Positions 13,901-23,329 of a stretch of 64,000 bases of DNA are shown here, piece after piece. The notes beneath the pieces were generated by a model. The model worked only from the letters and a program-made list of their open reading frames with translations. It searched no databases and was not told where the DNA came from. Source of the stretch: Pycnococcus provasolii (Eukaryota > Chlorophyta > Pseudoscourfieldiophyceae > Pseudoscourfieldiales > Pycnococcaceae); the NCBI GenBank assembly GCA_938743325.2, contig OW568898.1, positions 62,189-126,188 on the forward strand, given 5' to 3'. The translations under genes were made by a program, and so were the position numbers. Position 1 is the stretch's first letter, and every line of letters starts with the position of its first letter.

Positions 13901-14997
13901 AGCGCTCGTCGGGATGGCACTCGGTTGAGTTTAGCAGCGACGGAACGACCGTCGTGACTCGCATTGATGGCGTGGAGGTGGACGCGAGAGGCGTGGAGGG
14001 GTCGCTTGACGAGATTTTCTTGCATTCAGGATTGTTCACTGGAAACGAGGAGGCTCCCGGATACTGGGACGCGATTTACGCCGTCCCTCGCGTCGTGGGA
14101 CTTTCTGTCAATTTGGTTGTGGAGGAGACGAAGCCTGTGCACTACGTCGTGGGTGCTGGATGGAGCGAGGTGGTGACTCCAACGAGTCCGCCCGCACGCG
14201 CCAGTGCCGCGGGTTGCGAAGTGAACGGCAAGTGGATCGTCTCAGGTGGTGAGAGGAACGGATTTTTCTTCTCGGATGTGTGGCAGCTGGACTTCAAGAA
14301 GGGCAGCTGGAGCCACGCACCCACCTTTGGCGTTGGGCCGTCCGGACGCCACAGCCACGCGATTGCCGAGAAGGATGGCGTGCTGTATCTCTCAGCTGGC
14401 AAGGGTGCTGATGGAGAAGTCCTGAAGGACTTCTGGTCGCTGGATCTGAAGACGATGACGTGGACGGATCACAGCGCCACGGTGCCGAAGAGCATGATGC
14501 CTCGTTTTGGACACCACAGTGCCGTCGTTGGCAATGCGCTCTACGTGTATGGAGGGTTCGTTTCGTTCCTTCCATCGCAGGAGCTTTGGGAGTTCAACTT
14601 TGCGAGCATGCAGTGGCGTCTGATTGCGCCGAATCAGCTCACGGTCAAGTCCGGTCTCGGAGGAGATGCTCCGATGTACGCGGACAAGGACTACGTGCCG
14701 CTCTTCGACAACACGATGGGACGCATCGCGCTTCTCGCGAATGGCTTTGCAAGCGATGCCGATCGCACAGGAGCATACAGCAGTGACGTTGACGTCGTTG
14801 GATCGTCTTGTTCGATGTCGGCCGTTCTCGCGACGAACTCGGAGAGGATCGGGCTTAGGTGTTACGATGACGATGGAAGCGTCGCGACTGCGTATGGCTC
14901 GAAGTTGGCCGTGCTGAAGGGCGCGAAGGGCGACTACGTCGTGTACGTGGTTGCCAGTGAGCCTCTGAAGGGACTTCCTATGTCGACGGCATACTAA
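1..14997 (+). CDS. Giant secreted LamG / SUEL-lectin / PA14 / Kelch mosaic protein (5' partial)
   Basis: The frame is open from base 1 with no start, so the N-terminus lies outside; about 5,000 residues are visible without an intron. Domains by nucleotide: concanavalin-like LamG folds (about 1940-2520, 3040-3880, 6106-6870, 7819-8340, 8878-9435, 9940-10410, 11330-11840), IPT/TIG folds (2764-2950, 7096-7340, 8550-8850), SUEL/Gal-lectin domains (7470-7806, 11970-12220), PA14-like (9520-9910), filamin-like repeats (10560-11190, 12765-13030), a DUF2341-like unit (13200-13500) and Kelch repeats (13076-13180, 14194-14640). Extensin-like polyproline (longest 4897-5130) and polythreonine tracts sit beside RRxLL motifs. 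I infer an extracellular or cell-surface carbohydrate-binding protein. No C-terminal membrane segment is seen; it ends KGLPMSTAY. Family-level calls are from motif reading only. Confidence 0.9.
4285..5370 (+). repeat. Duplicated SEA-like domain with RRxLL loop inside the giant protein
   Basis: Two in-frame copies (about 4285-4650 and 4729-5370) share the pattern V-x-S-x-M-x3-GYT-x2-TF, F-x2-G, and AD-x-(V/I)-(L/I)-IT-x-I, then an RRSLL motif, then alternating hydrophobic strands (DIDYVVEL; LRIALRVE) and a GLT/GIT element. Copy 1 has a short loop ending QRRRSLL. Copy 2 has more than 70 mostly proline/threonine residues in the same loop, ending GGRRSLLQ. The strand-loop-strand layout resembles SEA or ferredoxin-like folds, which is inference. 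Confidence 0.6.
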
Positions 14998-15096
14998 ACT
15001 GGGATGATGGTGGGAGGGTGGGTGGGGGTGGTGTTCTGTGTAAAAAATGCGCCGCGACGTGCATGTTTTACAAAATACAAAGCACACAAATGGGGG

Positions 15097-15654
15097 TTAC
15101 AACGCGTCTAGTCGCACAGCCTTGTCGTCGTCAAAGTCCGTCGGTTCCGCTTTTGGCATAAGCTGAGGTGGTCCCGTTCCCATTTGGGATGCACCTAGGC
15201 GACGCAGCACGTCCACGGGAAGTTCTCCTTGCTCGTAGCGTTTCGGCGCACACCCCATCGCGCGCGCGTAGCTGAGAGGCGTCCATCCGCGCTTGCTTCG
15301 CGCGTCCACATCCGCACCAAAGTCGACGAACGTTTGTACCATTTCCGCACCTGCTTCGATGGCCCAGAACAGTATAAGTTCCCCATCCCCACAACTTCCG
15401 TTAGGATCCGCACCTGCTCTAAGAAGCAGGCGCGCCATGGACACATCGCGTACAAAGCAAGCCGCCATGAGCGGCGTAATGACAAGAAACCCCCCACTAC
15501 TCCATTCCCAAGGAATGCCTAAGCTGGGATCCAAATTTAAATCCTCCGAAGAATCCAATAACTTCGTGCAAATAGTATAATGGGAGTTCAAGATGGCGTG
15601 AAGTAATCGCTCAAGCATTGGCATCGGAGGAGTGCTGGGAGGCGCCATGGACAT
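15097..15654 (-). CDS. Small ankyrin-repeat protein
   Basis: About 185 residues from the ATG at 15654 (MSMAPPS...). The frame is open upstream to 15750, but those residues look like untranslated sequence. Two ankyrin-like units are readable: one around TPLMAACFVRDVS...LLLRAGADPN and a second around AIEAGAEMVQTFVDFGADVD followed by GWTPLSYAR. Ankyrin repeats bind proteins, so no specific role can be named. The gene is convergent with the giant gene, 99 bp away, and its stop codon forms TTGTAA, a green-algal-type 3' end motif. A 38-bp tandem repeat array lies upstream of its start. Confidence 0.75.
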   Translation of the reverse strand: MSMAPPSTPPMPMLERLLHAILNSHYTICTKLLDSSEDLNLDPSLGIPWEWSSGGFLVITPLMAACFVRDVSMARLLLRAGADPNGSCGDGELILFWAIEAGAEMVQTFVDFGADVDARSKRGWTPLSYARAMGCAPKRYEQGELPVDVLRRLGASQMGTGPPQLMPKAEPTDFDDDKAVRLDAL

Positions 15655-16458
15655 TTCCAAGAGAATGGGAATGGGGTGGAAGTCGGCGAAGATTAGAATT
15701 AGAACCTTCTTCGAGGAGGAGGGAGGAGGGAAGAGGAGGATTCCAACCAACCCCGAATCAGAAGAATCCTAACCCCGAATAAGAATAAGAATCCGGGAGG
15801 AGAAAACCTTGAGCACTGAAAAAACTCTGAAAAAAACCTCTCGAATTCTCTCGAATTCGGAATGGGGCCCCTAGCTAGGTGCCTTGGGGGGGAAGTGAAT
15901 CGCATCTCCTAATGCCTAGAGGGTAAGGTTAATTGCGCCTCATAACGGAGAGTTTAGGTCGAAGGAGGGGGCGCCTCATCACGGAGAGTTTATTAGGTCG
16001 AAGGAGGGGGCGCCTCATGACGGAGAGTTTATTAGGTCGAAGGAGGGGGCGCCTCTTTTAAAACGGAGAGTTTAGGTCGGAGGAGGGGGCGCCTCATGAC
16101 GGAGAGTTTGGTCGAAGGAGGGGCGCCTCTTTTAAAACGGAGAGTTAGGTCGGAGGAGGGGCGCCTCTTTTAAAACGGAGAGTTTGGTCGAAGAAATGGA
16201 ACCTCCCGGGACCCTTGTTTGGGCATCTGGGACTGGGAGGAGTTTTTTCAATCGGAACATATGACCGTTGACCTGCTTGTTGTGTGTGCGTTTGCCTCTC
16301 CGCGAGTCCGCGTCCTCTTTCTCTCCCCTTCCCCAGGCTGCCAGGGGGGGGGGGGGGAAAGGTCTCCCTCGCTGGAGCACACACAACACAAAGCAAGTCC
16401 CCCCACCTACCCGGGTAGGGGGAGGGATTGCCATCATTGTTGGGGGGCACACACGCTC
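15655..16458. other. Intergenic region between divergent ankyrin and TTLL genes
   Basis: This stretch holds no convincing gene. It contains the 38-bp tandem array (15935-16194), a G13 homopolymer near 16347 and a CAGGCTGCC motif at 16337. A frame is open from 16219 into the TTLL gene, but it runs through a polypyrimidine tract ending CCCCAG at about 16336. That part may be 5' untranslated sequence or an intron. Confidence 0.6.
15935..16194. repeat. Tandem repeat, about 38-bp unit, seven copies
   Basis: Seven imperfect copies begin GCGCCTC, continue with ACGGAGAGTTT and end AGGTCGAAGGAGGGG. Two subtypes alternate: one has CATSACGG and the other has CTTTTAAAACGG. A TTA insertion separates GAGTTT from AGGTCG in some copies. 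The array lies in the divergent intergenic region. Confidence 0.85.
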
Positions 16459-19077
16459 ATGAATGGCCCCACGACAAGAGTCATGACCATGACCATGCGG
16501 GGAGGTGGAAATGGAAATGGTGCGGCCCCGGCATCCCCTGCTGCTGGTGGTGGATTCATCCCTGTTAATGGTGGCCTTGATCTTGGCCTTGATCATGATG
16601 AGATGGATGAGATGGATGAGCTGGATGAGCTGGTGGATCGACGTGCAGGTCAAGGTGGTCAAGGTGAGGCAGGTGGTGACGCCAATGTCTTGCACATACA
16701 TATGAGAGAAGATGTGGGGGAGGATGAGCTTGTTGAGGAGGAAGCTGGATCCTCCTCCTCATCCTCCTCCTCCGACGACGACGACGACGATTTCGGGGAA
16801 CGTGACGATATCTCTCTTTTGCTTGAAAAGCAAGCCCAATCACAGCCGCCGCCGCAGACGCTGACTCTTGAGGAACTTGAACTTCTTGACTCGAAAGATA
16901 ACGCAAGCCAACTTCTCAAGAGACCTGTCACCCCTCTGCTCATGACGGGACCGACGCCGGCGGAGACGTACTACCTCAGACCGGCAGCCATACCTGGCAT
17001 GCCCAGCACAGTCTGCTTCGCCGCGCACGTTCTGCAGAAGTGCTGGCAGGCGCACGAAGACACGCAGCACTACAAGCCGCAAACGAGACCGAAACTCTTC
17101 GTCAGACAAGGATCGCTCACCAACAACGCCGTGCGTGCGGCATTCAAAAACGCGGGATACCGCAAAACCAAAGGAAGCGCATTCCATACGCTGTGGGCGG
17201 GCGCGCTCAAAAGCGACGAGTACCGCAACCTTGCCGTGTGGCAGACGACGAACCACTTCCCAGGAACGTGGGAACTCGGACGCAAAGATCGACTGTACCT
17301 CAACCTAGCGCGCGCGAAAAGAACAAACGCAAACAAATCAAAGGCGTACCGCTTCTTCGCCAAGAGCTTCCTCCTGCCCGGCGACGCCGTCGAGTGGAAA
17401 GACGAGTACATGCGAGCAGACAGCAAGGCGATGTGGATCATCAAGCCGGTTGCCAGCAGCCGCGGTCGAGGCATACGCCTCGTGCGCAACCCGAAAGACG
17501 TCAACGTCGAAAAGGAACTCATGGTGCAGCGCTACATCAGCGACCCGCACTTGATTCAAGGGTACAAGTACGACCTGCGCATCTACGCGCTCATCACGTG
17601 CTTCGACCCGCTCAAGGTGTACATCTACAAGGAGGGGCTCGTGCGCTTCGCGACGCTGCCGTACACGACGAGCGTCGCGGGCAAGAAGGAGCGGTGCGTT
17701 CACTTGACAAACTACTCCATCAACTCCAAGCAGGAGGGGTTCAGCTGCGGCGAGGAGAACGACGACGAGGGGTTCAAGTGGACGGTGACAGCGCTGCGCG
17801 CGCACTTCGACGACACGGAGGGCAAAGGCTCGTTCGACCCGGTGTGGGAGCAGATCCGCGACGTCGTCACCAAGACGTGCGTCGCGGTGGAGCCGAAGTT
17901 CAACACGCTGCTCAAGCTGCACGTGCCGAACAACCGCAACCAGAACTTTGAGATTTTCGGATTCGACTTCCTCATTCGTCGCGACCTCACCGCGCATCTC
18001 ATCGAGGTGAACACGGGACCCGCGCTCATGACGCCCACGCCGCTGGACAAGCGCGTGAAATTTCCTCTCGTCGCCGACATGCTTCACCTCGTCGGATTTC
18101 AGGCGACGGACCGCGTCGCGGCGGAGCGACTCGAGGAGGCGAAGCGGCGCGAGCGCCTCACGGGCATCCCGCAGAGCATGGCGTCGACGACGACATCAAA
18201 GGCGTCTGCCCTGTCCACGCTGAGGCGCGCGGTGTCGACTGTCGGCAAAATGAAAATGCGGCCGGGATCTTCCACCAAGGCTGGGTTGGGTGCCGCGCCC
18301 AGAGGCGGACCTGCAGATTCAAGTCGTCCAGGAACCGCGGGAAAGTTTCGCAATCTCAACGATGCGCGCGACGCCGAGTTCCACGGTGTGCCGATGGAGC
18401 AATTGCCAGGATGCGTGCGCGAGCTTGAGGAGGAGTGGAGCCGAGCGTCAGAGACGGGATGGCAGCCCGCGTTCCCGCTGGTGGACTATCCTGAACGGCA
18501 CGCGGACCTGTTCGAGACTCCACGCTTCGCGAACATCATCCTTCAGAGATGGCTGCTTCACAAGCTTGGCAAGCTCCCTCCGCCGTCGTCACGGCCGGCG
18601 TCGCGCCTCGGATCGCGCCCGTCGACGCCCGCTTCGCGTCCATCGAGTCGTGAGAGACTGACGTTAGTCTCACGACCATCGAGTCGCGAGAAATCGACGA
18701 CGACGACGACGACGACGTCTGAACCTCGCCCGCCGCCGCCGAATCACGTTGCCCCTCGACCGTTCAGCCGCGAGAAGGCGGCAGAGACTCTACGCCCCAA
18801 GGTGGTGATTGCGCCTCAGCCGGTTGAGAAGGTTTCCCGGCCGTCGGCGGCGCGCCCATCGCGACCTCCGTTGACGGGAACGGCGACATCTTTGGCGATG
18901 CGCGACCGCCTCGACCGCGAGAGGAGAGCGCGCGCGATGGCGAACAGTTCTGCACGCATCCAGCAGCTTCACACGGTTCCCGTGAGACTCGCTGCCGCTC
19001 CCGTGGTTCTCTCTCCGGCAGACACACGCGAGATGCTCCGCGCTCGCATCGCCGAGTCGCTTCGTGCGCGCGGTTAA
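16459..19077 (+). CDS. Tubulin-tyrosine-ligase-like polyglutamylase (TTLL4/5-type)
   Basis: About 870 residues from the ATG at 16459; the frame is open from 16219, so the start is uncertain. After an acidic, low-complexity N-terminus comes a complete TTL domain (about nt 17090-18110). Family signatures are NHFPGTWELGRKDRLY, IIKPVASSRGRGIRL (ATP grasp), VQRYI, DLRIYALITCFDPL, HLTNYSIN and FEIFGFDFL...EVNTGPAL. These match TTLL4/5-class glutamylases, which add glutamate side chains to tubulin and other proteins using ATP. The C-terminus (after about 18180) is Ser/Arg/Pro-rich with repeated RPSSRE(K/R) units and looks disordered, perhaps microtubule-binding. The next gene downstream, same strand, is a deglutamylase. 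Subfamily assignment is by recognition. Confidence 0.9.
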   Translation: MNGPTTRVMTMTMRGGGNGNGAAPASPAAGGGFIPVNGGLDLGLDHDEMDEMDELDELVDRRAGQGGQGEAGGDANVLHIHMREDVGEDELVEEEAGSSSSSSSSDDDDDDFGERDDISLLLEKQAQSQPPPQTLTLEELELLDSKDNASQLLKRPVTPLLMTGPTPAETYYLRPAAIPGMPSTVCFAAHVLQKCWQAHEDTQHYKPQTRPKLFVRQGSLTNNAVRAAFKNAGYRKTKGSAFHTLWAGALKSDEYRNLAVWQTTNHFPGTWELGRKDRLYLNLARAKRTNANKSKAYRFFAKSFLLPGDAVEWKDEYMRADSKAMWIIKPVASSRGRGIRLVRNPKDVNVEKELMVQRYISDPHLIQGYKYDLRIYALITCFDPLKVYIYKEGLVRFATLPYTTSVAGKKERCVHLTNYSINSKQEGFSCGEENDDEGFKWTVTALRAHFDDTEGKGSFDPVWEQIRDVVTKTCVAVEPKFNTLLKLHVPNNRNQNFEIFGFDFLIRRDLTAHLIEVNTGPALMTPTPLDKRVKFPLVADMLHLVGFQATDRVAAERLEEAKRRERLTGIPQSMASTTTSKASALSTLRRAVSTVGKMKMRPGSSTKAGLGAAPRGGPADSSRPGTAGKFRNLNDARDAEFHGVPMEQLPGCVRELEEEWSRASETGWQPAFPLVDYPERHADLFETPRFANIILQRWLLHKLGKLPPPSSRPASRLGSRPSTPASRPSSRERLTLVSRPSSREKSTTTTTTTSEPRPPPPNHVAPRPFSREKAAETLRPKVVIAPQPVEKVSRPSAARPSRPPLTGTATSLAMRDRLDRERRARAMANSSARIQQLHTVPVRLAAAPVVLSPADTREMLRARIAESLRARG

Positions 19078-19455
19078 TTAATAGTAAACTACACAATAAC
19101 ATACATATAAGTAAGTAGCAATATTGTACTTGTATTTTTTTTTCAAACAAAAATACACAGTATTTATCATAGATCTGGTTTGTACCTGTAGTAAGTGAGA
19201 TGGTGTACAATGTGCATACAGAGAGTGCTTGCTTGTTTGCTTGTTGTGCTTGGCACCTATAGGAATTCGTATCACGGTAACATAGTCTAACTTACTGTAA
19301 GGTCAGGACAGGCTGCCCCCCCGCGGGGAATCTGCCCGCCGCTGAATAATGCCGCAGCCGGCGCTGGACATCAACACCGGTGGTCAAACTCTCATTTTTC
19401 AAAACAACAAAGGCACGTCTACAGTAGGGTCAAACGCTGAATGCCGTTGCCTTCG

Positions 19456-19526
19456 CCAGGCTGCCCCTGGGGGTCCAGGTGCATTTTGATAAACAAAATG
19501 CACCTGGACCCCCAGGGGCAGCCTGG
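19456..19526. repeat. Perfect inverted repeat: 33-bp arms, 5-bp loop
   Basis: The left arm (19456-19488) starts CCAGGCTGCCCCTGGGG and ends GTGCATTTTG. The right arm (19494-19526) is its exact reverse complement, and the loop is ATAAA. Transcribed RNA would form a fully paired hairpin. No open frame spans it. Confidence 0.95.
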
Positions 19527-19910
19527 TCCATATAATCTCAAAATCAGTAAAAAGACTAAGGTTAACATACAGGATAAACATGGTGGATAAACAACAAGAA
19601 AAAGAAAGGGAAACGCGGCACTTGTCCAGTCAACGACACCAGTCAACACGACGAGATGTAAAAACGTTTTATGTACTTGTAAGAGGTGCTTGTAAGACCC
19701 TTCTGGTCTTCTGGAGAGTGGAGAGGAGTCGCAGGCAAGGGACAGGTAGGGTACAGCCCCCACCTAGGCAGCCAGGGGAGGGACCTTGCCACTTGCCAGG
19801 ATTTAAGTAAGGTGAGGTTGCCCCCCTCAAAAGTCAAAAGTCAAACGCCTCCTCATGATGAGTAGTTCGGGGTTTAACCTTAGGATGGAAAGTTTTCCCC
19901 TTAAGGTGAC

Positions 19911-19956
19911 TTATTTTATTTTATTTTATTTTATTTTATTTTATTTTATTTTATTT
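19911..19956. repeat. TTTTA microsatellite
   Basis: About nine uninterrupted TTTTA units precede the CCP5-like gene by roughly 130 bp. TTTA units follow at about 19984-19998. Confidence 0.9.
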
Positions 19957-20087
19957 GGTGTATCCCACCTTACCTTAAGTCGATTTATTTATTTATTTTG
20001 CTTAAGAAAAGAATACCCGTGGTGCTTTGCGTGCTTTGCGTGCTTTCCTCCTAACAACATCCTTGTAAGGGGCTTGCAACAGTCAGT

Positions 20088-20955
20088 ATGCCTGTCTCAG
20101 GCGGCGGCGCAACGTCTACGTCTCATCATAAGGATAAACTGCCACCCGCGCACTCGTCGCTCCTGCTTGACCTCACATCTATATGCTTGAGCGAGTCAAG
20201 CTCGTATCCAGTCACGCACACGTCAGCAGTGTCGTCGTCGTCGTCGTCGTCGGAAAATGACAATCTGGCTTCTTCACCAGCTTCTCAGTGCGTGTGGCGT
20301 CTCACGCCGGACGGCCTCACGATCCGGGCGGACTTCGACTCCGCGAACTTGGCGCACGCAGCCTTGGAGGACGCTCCACCAGCGGCCCCTCCCAACGCAA
20401 CAAATACGCAGCAGACAACGACGACCATCCCACCACCTTCGAACCCAACGCACGTCATCAAACTCACCACCAAGCCGGACTGCGCAAACACGCCGTACCA
20501 AACCACGCACAGAAGCTGGTTCCACTTCGCCATCGACGGCGCCAAAAAGAACACCACGCTGCACTTCGTCGTCACCAACCTAAACAAACAGGCGAGGCTG
20601 TTCGCCGGAGACTTCAGGCCCGTGACGCGAAGTGTGCCGTCGCAGAAGACGTGGGAACGTGTCAAAACACCCGCGCAGTACACACCCATCGAAGGCGGGG
20701 GAGGTGGCACGCTCGCCTTCAAGGTGAGGCCGGAGGTCAGCGGAGAACGCATCTACGTCGCGTTCTGCGTGCCGTGGAGCTACGAGGAGAACTGCGCCAT
20801 GCTCGACGCGCTCGAACGACGCGTCGCGGCTGAACCTGCAACGTCGAAAATATTCTTTCGAAGACAGCTGCTCGTCAAGTCCACCGAAGGCCGGCGCGTC
20901 GAACTGCTCACAGTCACGGACGCGAGCGGGTACGAAAAACAGCCAACGCCTGCGG

Positions 20956-20988
<33 letters not shown>

Positions 20989-22130
20989 GTGCATCTCCGC
21001 CGCGCTTCACGCAGAGTGACGGAACGACGAGGCCGTACTTTTTTCTCAGCGCACGCGTGCACCCAGGCGAAACGCCCGCAAGCCACATGCTCAACGGCGC
21101 GCTCGCGTTCCTGCTGCGCCGCGACGATCCGCGGGCACTCGCTCTGCGGCGACGCTACGTCTTCCTGCTCGTTCCCATCCTCAACCCCGACGGCGTCGTT
21201 CGCGGGCACTACCGCAACGACGTCTACGGGCGCAACCTCAACCGGTGCTACAACCAGGACTACGGCGACGACGCCGGCGCGGACGATGACGAGGACAAAG
21301 ATGAGCAGCTGCAGCAGCGCGTCGAGTCGAAGGAAAACACCGCGCCTGTGCCAGCGGCTGAGGGAAACTCGGGCGTGAGTCCACCTTCACCATCATCGTC
21401 ACTGCCGCCGCCGCCGCCGCCGCCGGAAATTGTCGCTACGCGTGCACTGCTTCTGAAGCTCGCGTCCGAAAACCTTCTGGGCTTCTACGTGGACCTTCAC
21501 GCGCACGCCAACAAGCGAGGATGCTTTGCCTACGGCAACGCGCTGCCGACGGCGGAGGAACGCGCGAGGCAGCTCGCGTACTGCAAGCTCGTCTCCTTGA
21601 ACTGCGCGCACTTCGACGTGGCTGCTTGCAACTTCGCGGAGAAGAACATGTGCGCGAAAGACAAGGTTGGCGGCGCCTCGAAGGAGGGCAGCGGGCGCGT
21701 CAGCCTGTACCGCGACACGGGTTGCGCTCGCATTTTCACGGTGGAGGCGAGCTACGCGTACCCGCCAAGGAGCCTGAGCGACGTTCCAGCAGCAACCGGC
21801 GAGGGATCCGCACGCGCGAGCCCGCCACCACGGCGCACGGACGCGGCTGTTCCGCAGCTCGGTGTTGCGGATTTCATGGCGATGGGCAAGGCTCTTCTCA
21901 TCGGCGCTCTCGACCTCGCGGGTGCAAACCCGTGGAGTCGCCTGCCCAATTCTCCCCACCACAGGAGCTTCGCCGCACTCGAGAAGTGGTCGAGTGCGAT
22001 CACGAGGGCGACGGGAGGAGCTGCGAGTGCGACGAAGGTTGTCAATGTGCCGCTGTCGAGATCGTCGTCGTCGTCGTCGTCGTCGTCGAAGAGCGCGCCG
22101 TTCGACCGCACGAAGATGTTCATCGTGTAG
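20088..22130 (+). CDS. Cytosolic carboxypeptidase, CCP5/AGBL5-type (M14 deglutamylase)
   Basis: About 680 residues, intronless. The N-terminal beta-rich CCP domain (CVWRLTPDGLTIRADFDSA...) is followed by the M14 zinc peptidase core. Zinc ligands are in ARVHPGETPASH (His, Glu) and VDLHAHANKRGCF (His). Substrate-site residues sit in PILNPDGVVRGHYRND...GRNLNR. CCP5 hallmarks are NKRGCFAYGN, CNFAEKNM and GGASKEGSGRVSLYR. The general-base glutamate is in FTVEASY, where the animal protein usually has LECNY. CCP5 removes branch-point glutamates added by TTLLs. Loops carry a His/Asp repeat (about 20955-20990) and an acidic/proline insertion (about 21270-21430). TGTAA at 22160 may mark the 3' end. Confidence 0.92.
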
Positions 22131-22303
22131 TGGTAAAGTAAATCCACGATTATACTGTACTGTAAATAATGTTATGTTACTCTATTTTTATAAAACATTT
22201 TATATAATTTAATAAACACCGCACGGTTAAATAGAATTATGCGCCAATCAATTTGTTTTAACCCGCCGCACCTTCTTACTTACCCAGCTGCTGTAGGCCT
22301 AGA

Positions 22304-23329
22304 CTAGATCTCTTGAATGCGGCGCCACTCCGTCGCGCCCAACGCCTTCTCCAGACCGTCGACGTCCACCTTGAGCCGCTGCAGCCTGCCCATGTCCTTG
22401 TACACGTACGTTTGTACAGTTAAAAGATCGCACGTCACATTGAGAGACGTCAAGACCTTGTGCACATACTCCGCCGCCTTGCCTCGACCATGCTCGCTTG
22501 GAACAGGCACATGCGCACCGAGCCTGGTGCGCACGCGTTCGTCGAGCATGTGCAGTCCTCCTTTTCCCTTGATGTCGACATTCCTAAATGTCGAGTCGAT
22601 GAGCGTGGGGAAAATGCGAGCAGCCGCACGGAATGACGCTCGCACGAGCTCCGACGGAGGCTGACCCTCCGCCTTGCGGATCTCCCTGCGCTGCTCTGTC
22701 TTCGCCGCCGTGTTCCCAGAAACCGCACGGAGAGCTCGGGCGACGATTTTCTTCACCCCTGCGTCGCGCGGCTTGAGCACGTTGTTGGTGGCCGGCGGCG
22801 GCGGCAGCGGCGGCGGCGACGGCGGCAGAGGTGGTGGTGGTGGTGGAGGCACGAAAGCCGAGTCCATCTTCCGATGTCCTACGAATTCGGGTGGAGATGA
22901 CCCGAGTTGCGTCTGGACTTGCGAGGGGAGCCGCGAGAGAGGTTCGTCGTCCGGCTGCTGCGAAGGAATGCGGAGTGAGCTTGTTGCCGCCTCGAAGCTA
23001 TTGTCGCGCACCAGCAGGCGGCCCATTGACACCTTCCCTTTGACATGGCTGTCAAAGTATTCGACTGCAGTGTCGCTAATACAAGGAAGGATGTCGGCGT
23101 CGTCCATGTCCTCGTCACCAAGAGCAAGGTTAGCGTTCGCGGCGGCGTACGGGTGTGTGTTTCTACTGTGCATGGGACATGGCGAGAGACTCTCGCCGAA
23201 CGGGGATCCCCCGGCGGCCACATCAGCGGACGCCACCAAGCCTTGCCAAGAAGCGTGAGCGAACCCGTCGTCATGGATGCCACCATCACAGTGACCACCT
23301 GGACCTGGTGGTGGGACATGGTTCATCAT
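22304..23329 (-). CDS. Unrecognised protein with polyproline segment
   Basis: About 341 residues from the tandem ATGs at 23327-23329 (MMNHVPPPGPGG). The frame is open to 23617, but those upstream residues are mostly hydrophobic and look like a T-rich 5' untranslated region or intron; MLRYSS at 23368 is an alternative start. The N-terminal half is low-complexity with a PPPPPLPPSPPP run (about 22790-22855). The C-terminal half, from about DAGVKKIVARALRAV to WRRIQEI, looks folded, mostly helical and basic, with one strongly patterned helix (TLIDSTFRNVDIKGKGG). I do not recognise the family. The proline run could bind profilin, SH3 or WW partners. Confidence 0.65.
   Translation of the reverse strand: MMNHVPPPGPGGHCDGGIHDDGFAHASWQGLVASADVAAGGSPFGESLSPCPMHSRNTHPYAAANANLALGDEDMDDADILPCISDTAVEYFDSHVKGKVSMGRLLVRDNSFEAATSSLRIPSQQPDDEPLSRLPSQVQTQLGSSPPEFVGHRKMDSAFVPPPPPPPLPPSPPPLPPPPATNNVLKPRDAGVKKIVARALRAVSGNTAAKTEQRREIRKAEGQPPSELVRASFRAAARIFPTLIDSTFRNVDIKGKGGLHMLDERVRTRLGAHVPVPSEHGRGKAAEYVHKVLTSLNVTCDLLTVQTYVYKDMGRLQRLKVDVDGLEKALGATEWRRIQEI

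Larger units (their letters stand above)
19078..20087. other. Intergenic region between TTLL and CCP5-like genes
   Basis: No gene is visible. The region holds the perfect 33-bp inverted repeat at 19456-19526, CAGGCTGCC-type motifs at about 19306 and 19766, and a TTTTA microsatellite at 19911-19956. The AT-rich stretch just after the TTLL stop is probably its 3' untranslated region. Confidence 0.6.
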
